IMG/VR virus record: IMGVR_UViG_3300019881_000001
Coordinates: 1 to 47,902 of that record
DNA length: 47,902 bases
Reading direction: 5' to 3' (one strand)
Source: a virus
In this document: positions 1-6,088 of the stretch, one piece after another
Layout of the letters: every line of letters starts with the position of its first letter
How positions within the stretch are numbered: the stretch's first letter is position 1
The notes under the pieces: generated by a model
Database searches by the model: none
What the model saw: only the letters and a program-made list of their open reading frames with translations
Told to the model about the DNA's origin: nothing
Program-made: the position numbers and the translations under genes

Positions 1-89
1 CAATCAGCCTCTTGCCGTTCGACCTTCTCGAGCGAGCCGTCCGGGGCGTAGCTGAGGCGGCAGTAGATGCCTGCGCTTTGAGGATCCAT
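1..89 (-). CDS. int: Serine integrase, 5' fragment duplicated by the circle overlap
   Basis: This is the amino-terminal part of the integrase whose complete copy lies at 46413-47864. The ATG complement is at 87-89 and the reading frame runs off the left edge of the window. It is not a second gene; on the circle it is the same locus. Confidence 0.9.
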   Translation of the reverse strand, partial: MDPQSAGIYCRLSYAPDGSLEKVERQEAD

Positions 90-95
90 GGGTTG

Positions 96-101
96 AGTAT
101 A
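96..101 (-). promoter_or_regulatory. Integrase promoter -10 element; leaderless start
   Basis: Read on the minus strand, TATACT lies six bases before the integrase ATG (87-89), with no Shine-Dalgarno sequence between. This spacing places the transcription start at or next to the A of ATG, which is the leaderless arrangement common in actinobacteria. The -35 is weak (TTGGCT, complement of 117-122, 15-base spacer). The same layout occurs before the RHH gene at 28998. Confidence 0.5.
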
Positions 102-150
102 CGTGACCGCTTGACAAGCCAACCGCGCATCCGCAAGATGGCACGTATAC
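97..150. other. Candidate attP of the serine integrase
   Basis: GTATACGTG (97-105) and CACGTATAC (142-150) are perfect 9-bp inverted repeats. Inside them CTTG (110-113) and CAAG (134-137) also pair symmetrically, as do C107/G140, A117/T130 and C120/G127. The centre is 123-124 (CC), a non-palindromic dinucleotide. Large serine recombinases use attP sites of roughly 50 bp with imperfect dyad symmetry around a central dinucleotide, usually beside int; this interval abuts the integrase start codon. The alternative is a regulator site between the two divergent promoters. The window edge at 127 splits the second copy, so only this copy is complete. Confidence 0.55.
111..139 (+). promoter_or_regulatory. 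Candidate promoter of the Ltp operon
   Basis: TTGACA (111-116) is a perfect -35 and CAAGAT (134-139) lies 17 bases downstream as a weak -10. A second -10-like TATACA occurs at 146-151. The downstream gene has a clear ribosome site, AGGGGGAA (161-168), before ATG 175. The putative attP centre lies between the -35 and the -10, so integration would separate the two elements. Confidence 0.45.
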
Positions 151-174
151 ATTCTTCTACAGGGGGAACCCAAC

Positions 175-807
175 ATGTCTGACTTCAACAGCAACCAGCC
201 GTACCAGCAGCAGCCGAATCAGTTCGACCCGCAGGGACTCCAGCCGCCCGCGCCGAAGAAGCCCCGCACCCACCGCGTCCGCAACACCCTGCTCGGTATC
301 GGTGCGGGGTTCGTCGTCCTGGTCGGTGCAGCGGTGGCGTTCGGTGACACCGGCGTGGAGGCCCCCGTTGCTGTCACGAGCAAGGCCGGTACGCCTGTCG
401 ACAACGGTCCCACCCCGGACCCGGTCGTGACGCCGACGAACAAGCCGAGCGTGGCGAAGACTACCCAGCCGGTAAAGACCACCGCACCGAAGCCTTCGAT
501 GACCGCGAGCCAGGAGCAGGCCATCGGCTCGGCGGAGTCGTACCTTTCGTTCACCGCGTCCAGCCGCAAGGGTTTGATCCGGCAGCTGTCGTCCGATGCG
601 GGCGAAGGGTTCTCGGTGGCGGATGCGACCTACGCCGTGGCCCACATCAAGGTCGACTGGAACGAACAGGCCGCGAAGTCCGCGCTCAACTACCTGCAGA
701 TGACGCACTTCTCGCGTCAGGGTCTGATCCACCAGCTCGAATCGAGCGCTGGTGAGGGCTTCACCCACCGGCAAGCTGTGTACGGCGTGACCAAGGCTGG
801 CCTGTGA
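175..807 (+). CDS. ltp: Ltp-type superinfection-exclusion membrane protein
   Basis: The 210-aa protein has a Gln/Pro-rich cytoplasmic head (about 1-35), one transmembrane helix (about 40-58, NTLLGIGAGFVVLVGAAVAF), a Thr/Pro linker, then two copies of the host-cell-surface-exposed lipoprotein (Ltp) repeat at about 109-160 and 161-210. Each repeat carries the signature S-R-x-G-L-I-x-Q-L-x-S-x-x-G-E-G-F. In Streptococcus phage TP-J34, Ltp blocks DNA entry of related phages. No lipobox Cys is present, so this form is held by its helix. It is the first rightward gene next to int and attP, the usual place for genes expressed by a prophage. Function in exclusion is inferred from the family. Confidence 0.85.
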   Translation: MSDFNSNQPYQQQPNQFDPQGLQPPAPKKPRTHRVRNTLLGIGAGFVVLVGAAVAFGDTGVEAPVAVTSKAGTPVDNGPTPDPVVTPTNKPSVAKTTQPVKTTAPKPSMTASQEQAIGSAESYLSFTASSRKGLIRQLSSDAGEGFSVADATYAVAHIKVDWNEQAAKSALNYLQMTHFSRQGLIHQLESSAGEGFTHRQAVYGVTKAGL

Positions 808-1025
808 TGAGCCAGCAGCAGTTCATCCCGCCTCGCAGCTACGCCCCGCCGGGTACGCCCGCGTGGCAGTCGCTGCCGTCCGCGGATGACTCGTTCGTCG
901 CGGGGTTCCTGCTGGCGGCGATGGAGACGCTGACCGTGTGCGGTGAGGAGTCGGCGCAGGAGTACGCGCGTCGTCATCTGGCTGCTCTGGTGGAGCTCGG
1001 GTATGTGGAGGAGGTTAAGTCGTGA
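807..1025 (+). CDS. Hypothetical protein (72 aa)
   Basis: The family is not recognised. ATG at 807 overlaps the stop of the Ltp gene as ATGA, which indicates translational coupling; a GTG one codon upstream is also possible. The protein is soluble, with a Pro-rich start and a helical, acidic C-terminal half. It overlaps the next gene as GTGA. Confidence 0.65.
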   Translation: MSQQQFIPPRSYAPPGTPAWQSLPSADDSFVAGFLLAAMETLTVCGEESAQEYARRHLAALVELGYVEEVKS

Positions 1026-1360
1026 CCCGGTCTGTGGAGATCCCGGACGCTGCGGTGGAAGCGGGGGTTGAAGCCTGGGCAACTGCGGGAGCGATCGCGT
1101 CAGTTCAGATCCGCGCCGCTCTCGTGGCGGCTAGGCCGTACCTGATGCCGACGGCTGAGCAGATCGCGACGGAGCTTCAGGCACACTACCTCCGGACTGG
1201 GATGGTGGTGGCTAGCGGCGTCACCTGCGAGTGCGGGTACTGGAATGGCATCGAGAGCCCCGGCAAGGATCGTCCTGTCGGCGCGCAGGGGCGGGACGGC
1301 TTGAACTGGCATCGCGCTCAGATCGTGAGCGCTCTGCTGAACGGAGAGACCGATGCCTGA
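1022..1360 (+). CDS. Hypothetical protein (112 aa)
   Basis: Starts at GTG overlapping the previous stop. The N-terminal half is Ala-rich and helical, followed by a segment common in actinophage small proteins (PTAEQIATELQAHY), then a Cys pair (CECG). No known domain is recognised. It overlaps the next gene by 8 bases. Confidence 0.65.
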   Translation: MTRSVEIPDAAVEAGVEAWATAGAIASVQIRAALVAARPYLMPTAEQIATELQAHYLRTGMVVASGVTCECGYWNGIESPGKDRPVGAQGRDGLNWHRAQIVSALLNGETDA

Positions 1361-1703
1361 CACCGAAGTCTACGGCGAGCTGGTCGGCCGGAACGTCATG
1401 GTCGGGAGCGTGCACGCAGTTATCTGCGACTACAACCGCTTCAATCGGCCGCCATTCACCTGGAAGTACGCCGTCGATGGCGAAGAGGGATTCGGGTGGC
1501 GGGAGAACTTCTACCTGCTGCCGACACGGGAGCAGATCGCGCAGGCGCTGCACGAGCACGAACTCGGCGACCCCTGGGACGACGAAGGCTGCAACGACCT
1601 CGGCGACGACGGCGAGTTCGCACCTTCCTGTAAGCAGACCTACCTCGAGCGCGCCGACGCCGTGCTGGCTCTTCTCTCAACCAGTGGGGAGGAGGAGTCG
1701 TGA
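1353..1703 (+). CDS. Hypothetical protein (116 aa)
   Basis: ATG 1353 lies inside the end of the upstream gene. The product is acidic, with an aromatic N-terminal half that looks beta-rich and a PTREQIAQALHEHEL helix like that of its upstream neighbour (PTAEQIATELQAHY), which hints at a shared small domain. Function unknown. It overlaps the next short gene as GTGA. Confidence 0.65.
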   Translation: MPDTEVYGELVGRNVMVGSVHAVICDYNRFNRPPFTWKYAVDGEEGFGWRENFYLLPTREQIAQALHEHELGDPWDDEGCNDLGDDGEFAPSCKQTYLERADAVLALLSTSGEEES

Positions 1704-1819
1704 ACACATGTGAGCAGGAGGACTGCCCGTTCTGGGATGGCCACGGCTGCCCGTGCGAAGTGCTGGATATCAGCGAGGAAGCCCGCGAGCAGGCCAAGCG
1801 TGATCTGGATGCCTACTGA
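1700..1819 (+). CDS. Cys-rich small protein (39 aa)
   Basis: GTG at 1700 overlaps the upstream TGA. The product has four Cys in its first 19 residues (C4, C9, C17, C19 with H15 between), which could bind a metal, followed by an acidic helix. It ends just before a hairpin. No family is recognised; support comes from the GTGA coupling and composition. Confidence 0.55.
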   Translation: MNTCEQEDCPFWDGHGCPCEVLDISEEAREQAKRDLDAY

Positions 1820-1822
1820 TTG

Positions 1823-1865
1823 ACCAGCATCGGACCCATCCCTCCCCCGGGTCGGGTGTGCTGGT
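1823..1865 (+). terminator. Hairpin after the first accessory operon
   Basis: ACCAGCA (1823-1829) pairs with TGCTGGT (1859-1865), and GACCC (1833-1837) with GGGTC (1849-1853) inside. There is no T-run, as is usual in GC-rich hosts. The position between the 39-aa gene and the secreted-protein gene fits a terminator or attenuator. Confidence 0.4.
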
Positions 1866-1896
1866 TGCTCAGGGTGGGTGACCTGAAAGGGAGATC

Positions 1897-2538
1897 GTGA
1901 ACATCAAGTTCCTGAACACCAAGCGGCGTCTCGCGGTAGCGTCCGTCCTCGCGGCCGGTCTGCTCGGCGGCGGTGTCGCTGTGGCGAACGCTGCGGGCGG
2001 TACCGGCTGCGCGACCTTGACCTACCCGTTGTGCCAGCGGTCGGTAGCATCGGGTCAGATCGTCGACAACGCGATCATCAGCAACGACCTGAGCCCGGCA
2101 CTGCGGAATGCGATCAACGCGCCGGACACGAAGGGCGCTGCCGAGCCGCTGTTCGTCAACGCGACACCGAAGGTCATCACGAACATCGGTGGCACGTTCT
2201 CGACCCGCCACACGGAGGTCGGCTCGTTCGTTCTACCGAAGGGGATGTGGCTGGTGAACCTGCAGGCCAAGTTCAACCGTGCGACCGCTTCGCCGGCAGG
2301 TGACCCGGAGGTGCAGCCGATGCTTCAGCTGGTCGGTGACGGCAACTACGTGACGGTGATGGGGTCGTCCATCAGCCCGGGGCTGGACGCGGACCTGACC
2401 GGTTCGGCTGTCAGCCTGGTGACGGTGACCGCGGACACGACGTTCACGGTGAACGCGTTCGGCTACAACTCGGCGCGTGGGTCGCAGGGTTCGGGTGAGA
2501 TCACGGCTCAGGCTGTCGTGGTCGCGGTCCGCGCCTAA
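1897..2538 (+). CDS. Secreted protein with Sec signal peptide
   Basis: The 213-aa product starts at GTG behind AAAGGGAGA. Residues 1-32 form a classical signal peptide: a KFLNTKRR positive patch, a hydrophobic core LAVASVLAAGLLGGGVAVA and an ANA-A cleavage site. The mature part has two Cys near its start (GCATLTYPLC) and a beta-rich, Thr/Val-rich C-terminal domain of about 130 aa resembling a C1q/TNF-like jelly roll, though this is only inferred from the strand pattern. It stands alone between hairpins, as morons expressed from prophages do. A lysogenic-conversion role is plausible but unproven. Confidence 0.75.
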   Translation: MNIKFLNTKRRLAVASVLAAGLLGGGVAVANAAGGTGCATLTYPLCQRSVASGQIVDNAIISNDLSPALRNAINAPDTKGAAEPLFVNATPKVITNIGGTFSTRHTEVGSFVLPKGMWLVNLQAKFNRATASPAGDPEVQPMLQLVGDGNYVTVMGSSISPGLDADLTGSAVSLVTVTADTTFTVNAFGYNSARGSQGSGEITAQAVVVAVRA

Positions 2539-2547
2539 GTAGTACCG

Positions 2548-2581
2548 TGTGGGGTGGCTGCCTGTATGGGGTCACCCCACA
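2548..2581 (+). terminator. Terminator hairpin after the secreted-protein gene
   Basis: TGTGGGGTG (2548-2556) and CACCCCACA (2573-2581) form a perfect 9-bp stem with a 16-base loop, starting 10 bases after the stop codon. A short A-rich stretch follows instead of a T-run. Confidence 0.65.
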
Positions 2582-2591
2582 AACGAAAAGA

Positions 2592-2623
2592 GCACGCCCC
2601 AGCCTGTCGGGGCTGGAGCGTGC
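2592..2623 (+). terminator. Second hairpin, terminator or leader attenuator
   Basis: GCACGC (2592-2597) pairs with GCGTGC (2618-2623) and CCAGCC with GGCTGG inside, across one mismatch. It lies 11 bases behind the first hairpin and 29 bases before ATG 2653. It could be a second terminator or part of the next gene's leader. Confidence 0.5.
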
Positions 2624-2652
2624 GAGTCAGACTGACGAAGGAGTCCGACGAG

Positions 2653-2892
2653 ATGAACGATAGCAAGCAGGCGGCGGCGCGCTACTTCCTGACGCGACCA
2701 TGTACCTGCCCGGACAGCCCCGTCGAGCACGAGGTGTCGAAGGCTGACTACGTGTCCGCCGAGCGGGAGGTTGGGTTCTACAACACTCTCGGGCGGCCGA
2801 AGGAGCCAGCCACCGGGAGCTTCTCCAGCACCAAGTCAGGCGTCACCATCTCTGGCCGGATCTCAAACGAGTCACTCTTGGACCAGCCGTGA
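2653..2892 (+). CDS. Hypothetical protein (79 aa)
   Basis: The chosen ATG follows GAAGGAG at a good distance; a longer frame from 2554 would read through the terminator hairpins and is rejected. It contains CTCPDSPVEHEV, a Cys/His pattern, and a Ser/Thr-rich tail. Function unknown. It couples to the next gene by GTGA. Confidence 0.6.
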   Translation: MNDSKQAAARYFLTRPCTCPDSPVEHEVSKADYVSAEREVGFYNTLGRPKEPATGSFSSTKSGVTISGRISNESLLDQP

Positions 2893-3110
2893 CCGATAGC
2901 AAGACAGTGGTAGAGGATCTGGCAGCCGGCGATTTCGACGGCACCTACCAACTGCGGATGATCATGGCGTACCCGGTCATCTCGGATATGAGCCGTGATG
3001 AGTTGATGTTCGCGGACCCAGACGAGAAGCGTGCCGCGTTTGAGCGCATCCTCGCTGCGAAGAACCTGCGGCGCACTCATGAGATGTATCTCGCTCGGTG
3101 GATTCGATGA
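2889..3110 (+). CDS. Hypothetical protein (73 aa)
   Basis: GTG start overlaps the upstream stop. The protein is small, soluble and acidic, with a helical C-terminal half. No domain is recognised. It overlaps the next gene as ATGA. Confidence 0.6.
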   Translation: MTDSKTVVEDLAAGDFDGTYQLRMIMAYPVISDMSRDELMFADPDEKRAAFERILAAKNLRRTHEMYLARWIR

Positions 3111-3409
3111 CGACTGAGCGGCGGCAGGATCTGGCAGTGTGGCGCAAGATCACCTGCGAAGAGCGGGAGGTGATCGTGCGGGAGCGCGGCTACTACTACC
3201 CGGACAAGTGCACTGGCGGTCTCTGCGTGCATTCTGCTCTGACCGACCACTACGGTCAGTACGGTCTGCCGAAGGTCTTCACCGAGTGGGGTACATACGA
3301 GGATGAGCCTGTTCTGCGGGATGTCCGTCACCCTGCTTTGGACTTGGAGCACAACCCCGGCGCGAAGGACCGGCTGCCTTGCGAGCACTACGCCTGGGGG
3401 TCGCTATGA
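3107..3409 (+). CDS. Hypothetical protein (100 aa)
   Basis: ATG 3107 overlaps the upstream TGA and is preferred over the GTG three codons upstream. The N-terminus (RRQDLAVWRKIT) is similar in position and sequence to the start of the next gene (PAEDLAAWLTRIW), which suggests related helical heads. Three Cys occur in the body. Function unknown. Confidence 0.6.
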   Translation: MTTERRQDLAVWRKITCEEREVIVRERGYYYPDKCTGGLCVHSALTDHYGQYGLPKVFTEWGTYEDEPVLRDVRHPALDLEHNPGAKDRLPCEHYAWGSL

Positions 3410-3813
3410 CCGAGATGCCTGCCGAGGATCTGGCAGCGTGGCTCACCCGGATCTGGGATGAGGAAGAGCGGCTAGCGAGAGAGGTCGCGGACCGCTACCC
3501 CGCACCTTGGGTAGGTGCATTCAAGCAGGTGACCTCAGAGGGCGGCAGCATCGAGGAAGTGGCGAGCACCGAGGCTTCGTGCATCAGCCACCACATCGAG
3601 CGCTACGATCCTGCTTCGGTGCTGGCCCGGATCGCGGCCGACCGGAAGATCCTCGCACTGCACGGATCGATCGACAACATCTACGGACGGCTCGAATGCA
3701 CGAGCTGCGGGATCGCGGGCGAGTTCCCCGTCAGGTGGCCTTGCCCCACGCTGCGACTGCTGGCTTCCCCATACGCTGATTCGCCTGGATACCGCGAGGA
3801 GTGGAAGCCGTGA
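3406..3813 (+). CDS. DUF6221 family protein
   Basis: The 135-aa protein has the features of the DUF6221 family seen in actinobacteria and their phages: a helical start (EDLAAWLTRIWDEEERLA), a central HIERYDPASVLARIAADRKIL segment (helix after an invariant His/Asp-Pro), a CTSCG pair, and the closing signature CPTLRLLASPYADSPGYREEW. The family has no assigned function. It couples to both neighbours by four-base overlaps. Confidence 0.8.
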   Translation: MTEMPAEDLAAWLTRIWDEEERLAREVADRYPAPWVGAFKQVTSEGGSIEEVASTEASCISHHIERYDPASVLARIAADRKILALHGSIDNIYGRLECTSCGIAGEFPVRWPCPTLRLLASPYADSPGYREEWKP

Positions 3814-4034
3814 TCGGCACGGACTGGCGCCCCATCCCCGGATGGGAAGACCGGTATGAGATCACGGCAGCCGGCCAGGTGCGCTCCTTACTGCGCCGGG
3901 TGCGTATCGGAAGAGGGAAGACCCGGCCAGTGAGGGGGCGGTCCTCAGCACGCCTCTGGATAGCCACGGCTATCCGTGTGCGGCCCAGGCTATCTCACGG
4001 ACAAGGGGAGTCGAATGGTGAACGAGTCAGCTAA
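3810..4034 (+). pseudogene. NUMOD4-type homing endonuclease relic, frame broken
   Basis: The N-terminus DWRPIPGWEDRYEITAAGQV followed by RSL is a clear NUMOD4 motif, the DNA-binding head of many phage HNH homing endonucleases. After RPVRGR (about 3940) the frame degenerates. The -1 frame instead reads VLSTPLDSHGYP, matching the usual continuation of such proteins, and ends at TGA 4019-4021 overlapping the next gene. The HNH domain is missing altogether. This looks like a decayed endonuclease with one frameshift; a sequencing indel cannot be excluded. Confidence 0.65.
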
Positions 4035-4278
4035 GCGACCACTGATCGGTATCCCGGTCGAGTCACAGATCGACCACCGCAACGACCCGCGACCCGGTGA
4101 CGACATCGAGCCAGGGTTGCGGGTGAAGTCCAGCGACTACGGCACGGGGACTGTGGTGGCGGTGCTGGGGATCGGGATCCAGATCTACTGGGACACCACG
4201 TTGGTGGGGACTGTGGACTCTCATCTGCTGGTTCATGACCGGTCGTATGTGATGAGACTGGAGCGGTTCTGCCGCTAG
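4015..4278 (+). CDS. Hypothetical protein (87 aa)
   Basis: ATG 4015 (or GTG 4018) follows AGGGGAG. The product has a Pro/Asp-rich start and a compact beta core (GTGTVVAVLGIGIQIYWD) with the G-x-V-V...I-x-W-D spacing of small SH3/KOW-like barrels; this is a resemblance only. It is the last gene of the rightward accessory operon. Confidence 0.6.
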   Translation: MVNESAKRPLIGIPVESQIDHRNDPRPGDDIEPGLRVKSSDYGTGTVVAVLGIGIQIYWDTTLVGTVDSHLLVHDRSYVMRLERFCR

Positions 4279-4313
4279 GTTCCGCATCCCTGGCATGGTC
4301 TCCCCTGAAACGA

Positions 4314-4357
4314 AGCAGCGGCCCCCCACCTCGGCGAGAGGTGAGGGGGCCGCTGTT
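4314..4357. terminator. Strong bidirectional terminator
   Basis: The arm 4314-4332 pairs with 4338-4357 over about 19 bp with a five-base loop (GGCGA), one bulged A (4344) and one G-T wobble near the base. The strand reading right is followed by TTGCTTGG. It separates the rightward accessory operon from the leftward late operon, so it can serve both. Confidence 0.85.
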
Positions 4358-4420
4358 GCTTGGCCAAAAGCAACGTCACATGATGCCGGGTCGGGCTAAT
4401 CATGTACGAGGCTCAGCGTA

Positions 4421-4573
4421 CTACAGGCTGTTGACCAGCTGGCAGAGGAACACCAGCGACAGGGCGCTGAGCGCGAAGCTGGACCATCTGCCGTCCCGGG
4501 TGACACCGCCGACCAGCGCGAGCACCACGGACACGATCAGCAGGATCAGCAGCAGGAGCTCGAAGCCGGTCAT
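4421..4573 (-). CDS. Small membrane protein, holin-like (50 aa)
   Basis: Two hydrophobic segments (about 4-23, LLLLILLIVSVVLALVGG, and 34-47, FALSALSLVFLCQL) are separated by a short polar turn, TRDGRW. Its ATG overlaps the stop of the upstream membrane gene. It sits directly after the endolysin and first holin candidate and is the last late gene. The short two-helix form fits a holin or antiholin. Confidence 0.6.
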   Translation of the reverse strand: MTGFELLLLILLIVSVVLALVGGVTRDGRWSSFALSALSLVFLCQLVNSL

Positions 4574-4737
4574 TGGTCGGCCGGCTGGTTCGGGATCTGG
4601 AACGTCGCGATCGCGGTGACGATCACCAGAGCGAACGCCACGTACACCTTGGCGCCGTCCGGGATGATACCGGTGGTCGCCGACAGTGCGGTCAGGATGG
4701 AGCCGACCAGGGCCGCGTAGGCCTTCGCGTAGCTCAT
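4570..4737 (-). CDS. Putative holin (55 aa)
   Basis: Starts two bases after the endolysin stop. It has an amphipathic N-terminus (MSYAKAYAALVGSILTALSA) and one longer helix (about 31-46, VYVAFALVIVTAIATF), ending in IPNQPADQ. Actinophage holins next to amidase endolysins often have this form, with a central P-D-G turn and a closing P-N. Holin function is inferred from gene order and topology. Confidence 0.6.
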   Translation of the reverse strand: MSYAKAYAALVGSILTALSATTGIIPDGAKVYVAFALVIVTAIATFQIPNQPADQ

Positions 4738-4739
4738 GG

Positions 4740-5603
4740 TCAGACCTTCGCAGCGATGGCGGCAGCAAGCGCCTTGAGGGCGTCGGTCTGATCCTTCATC
4801 GCGGCCAGGACATCAGTGCGATACTTGACCTCCTGCGCGTGGTAGATCCCGCCGGTTCCCTTGTCGCTGTAGAACCTGCTGTTGTACGCGTCGATGCCGT
4901 CTTCTACGTCCTGTGCGGACATGCCGTCCTCCGTGGGTGGTGGTGTAACAACTGGGGGTTTGACCGGGGGGGTCACCGGTGGCTTGGTGGGTCCCGCCTT
5001 GAGCAGCGCGGCCACGGTGGAACGGAACTGGTTCATGGGGCAGTGAGCCGGGTCGGGTTTGCGGAGTGTCCACTCGCGGTGCCCGATGACACTGAGCGCG
5101 GACCAGCCGTGATGGTGGCAGACCGCAGCCGCCCACCTCGTGGCCGCGGCGTACTGCTTCGCGGTCATCGGCTGGCCGCCGTCGTAGCGGACCTCGTTGC
5201 CGTAGAAGTGGGCGTTGCCGTCGGTGTTGTCCGGACCCGCCTTCAGTTCGTGGACGAACCCGGCGTAGTCCTCGTTGACCACGTGGGACAGGACGCCACT
5301 CGAGCCTTCACCTGCGTGGTTGGCGCGGCCCTGCGCGATCAGCCACAGGTCACCGTCCATGTCCGTGGACACGTTGCACAGCGGCGCCGGCAGGTCGCCT
5401 CTACCGTCGACAGCCAGGAACTTCAGGTAGCTGTCGGACTGGATGTCGGAGCCGGTGTGGTGGATGACGATCCCGTTCACCGGGCCGAATGGCCCGTGCT
5501 CCGGGTCCCGGCCTCGGGTCTTCCAGCCGGAGTACTCCCGGTACGGGACGCCCCAGAGCTTCATCGCCGCCAGCGTCTCGGCGGCGGTCATTGGTGTAGC
5601 CAT
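4740..5603 (-). CDS. lysA: Endolysin: N-acetylmuramoyl-L-alanine amidase
   Basis: The 287-aa protein carries an Amidase_2/PGRP-like zinc amidase at about 40-200. Visible ligands and catalytic motifs are HHT (48-50), the central Trp/Asn-His stretch RANHAGEG (93-100) and GHREWT (174-179) followed by a Cys-Pro (188-189). It cleaves the bond between muramic acid and the stem peptide. A Pro/Thr hinge (about 203-222) leads to a C-terminal region (about 223-287) that may bind cell wall. No signal peptide is present, so release depends on the holins next door. No lysin B neighbour was found. Confidence 0.9.
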   Translation of the reverse strand: MATPMTAAETLAAMKLWGVPYREYSGWKTRGRDPEHGPFGPVNGIVIHHTGSDIQSDSYLKFLAVDGRGDLPAPLCNVSTDMDGDLWLIAQGRANHAGEGSSGVLSHVVNEDYAGFVHELKAGPDNTDGNAHFYGNEVRYDGGQPMTAKQYAAATRWAAAVCHHHGWSALSVIGHREWTLRKPDPAHCPMNQFRSTVAALLKAGPTKPPVTPPVKPPVVTPPPTEDGMSAQDVEDGIDAYNSRFYSDKGTGGIYHAQEVKYRTDVLAAMKDQTDALKALAAAIAAKV

Positions 5604-5659
5604 GTCAGGTCCCCGTCTTCACTTGGTGGGTTTCAGGGTCTGGGCCTGCAGCGCCCCGG

Positions 5660-6088
5660 TCACTTCCCTTCCAGGACGCTGATCTTGGCGTTCGCCTTGG
5701 ACAGGTCGATCTGGAGTTTCACGATCACCTTGTTGAGGCGCTCGTTCTCCTTGCGGAACTCCTCGACCATCTCGTTGCTGCGGTCCTGCGCGTCTACCGC
5801 CAGTTGGGTGTTGTACCGCTGGACTTCGGTGATCTGCGCGGACCGGGAGGTACGTTCGCTGGAGAGTTCGCTGCGGACCTTCTCGAGCTCCTCGAACGCC
5901 CGCTGAAGTTCGGCCTCCAGACGGAGGACCTGTGCGTTGGCCGCGGTGACAACCACCGAATCGGATTCGGTGTTGGTCTTGCGGAGGTCGGACTTCTTGA
6001 ACGCCAACCGGAGGATCAGCTGTACGCTGCCGCCTCCCAGCAGGACGGCGAGGACCTGCAGAACGAACCTGGTTGTGGCGTCATTCAT
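5660..6088 (-). CDS. Single-helix membrane protein with long coiled coil
   Basis: Of 142 aa, one transmembrane segment lies at about 8-30 (VLQVLAVLLGGGSVQLILRL), followed by an uninterrupted charged coiled coil of about 100 residues. ATG 6088 overlaps the upstream stop; the longer frame is rejected. Its place in the lysis cassette and its topology suggest a spanin-like or holin-regulating role, but no family was recognised. Confidence 0.65.
   Translation of the reverse strand: MNDATTRFVLQVLAVLLGGGSVQLILRLAFKKSDLRKTNTESDSVVVTAANAQVLRLEAELQRAFEELEKVRSELSSERTSRSAQITEVQRYNTQLAVDAQDRSNEMVEEFRKENERLNKVIVKLQIDLSKANAKISVLEGK

Larger units (their letters stand above)
1..127. repeat. Terminal direct repeat, left copy (circle overlap)
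   Basis: These 127 bases are identical to the last 127 bases of the window (47776-47902). The repeat holds the first 30 codons of the integrase, its promoter and the left half of the candidate attP. A repeat that cuts through a coding start and an attachment site is best read as the overlap left when a circular molecule is linearised, and 127 is a common largest assembly word length. The real circle would then be about 47,775 bp. A true terminally redundant phage end is possible but less likely. Confidence 0.93.

Noticed and set aside
4686-5906. Long rightward frame (406 codons) over the endolysin
   Set aside because: It is opposite the amidase gene with complete motifs; the frame is open only because of GC-rich third positions and shows no known domain.
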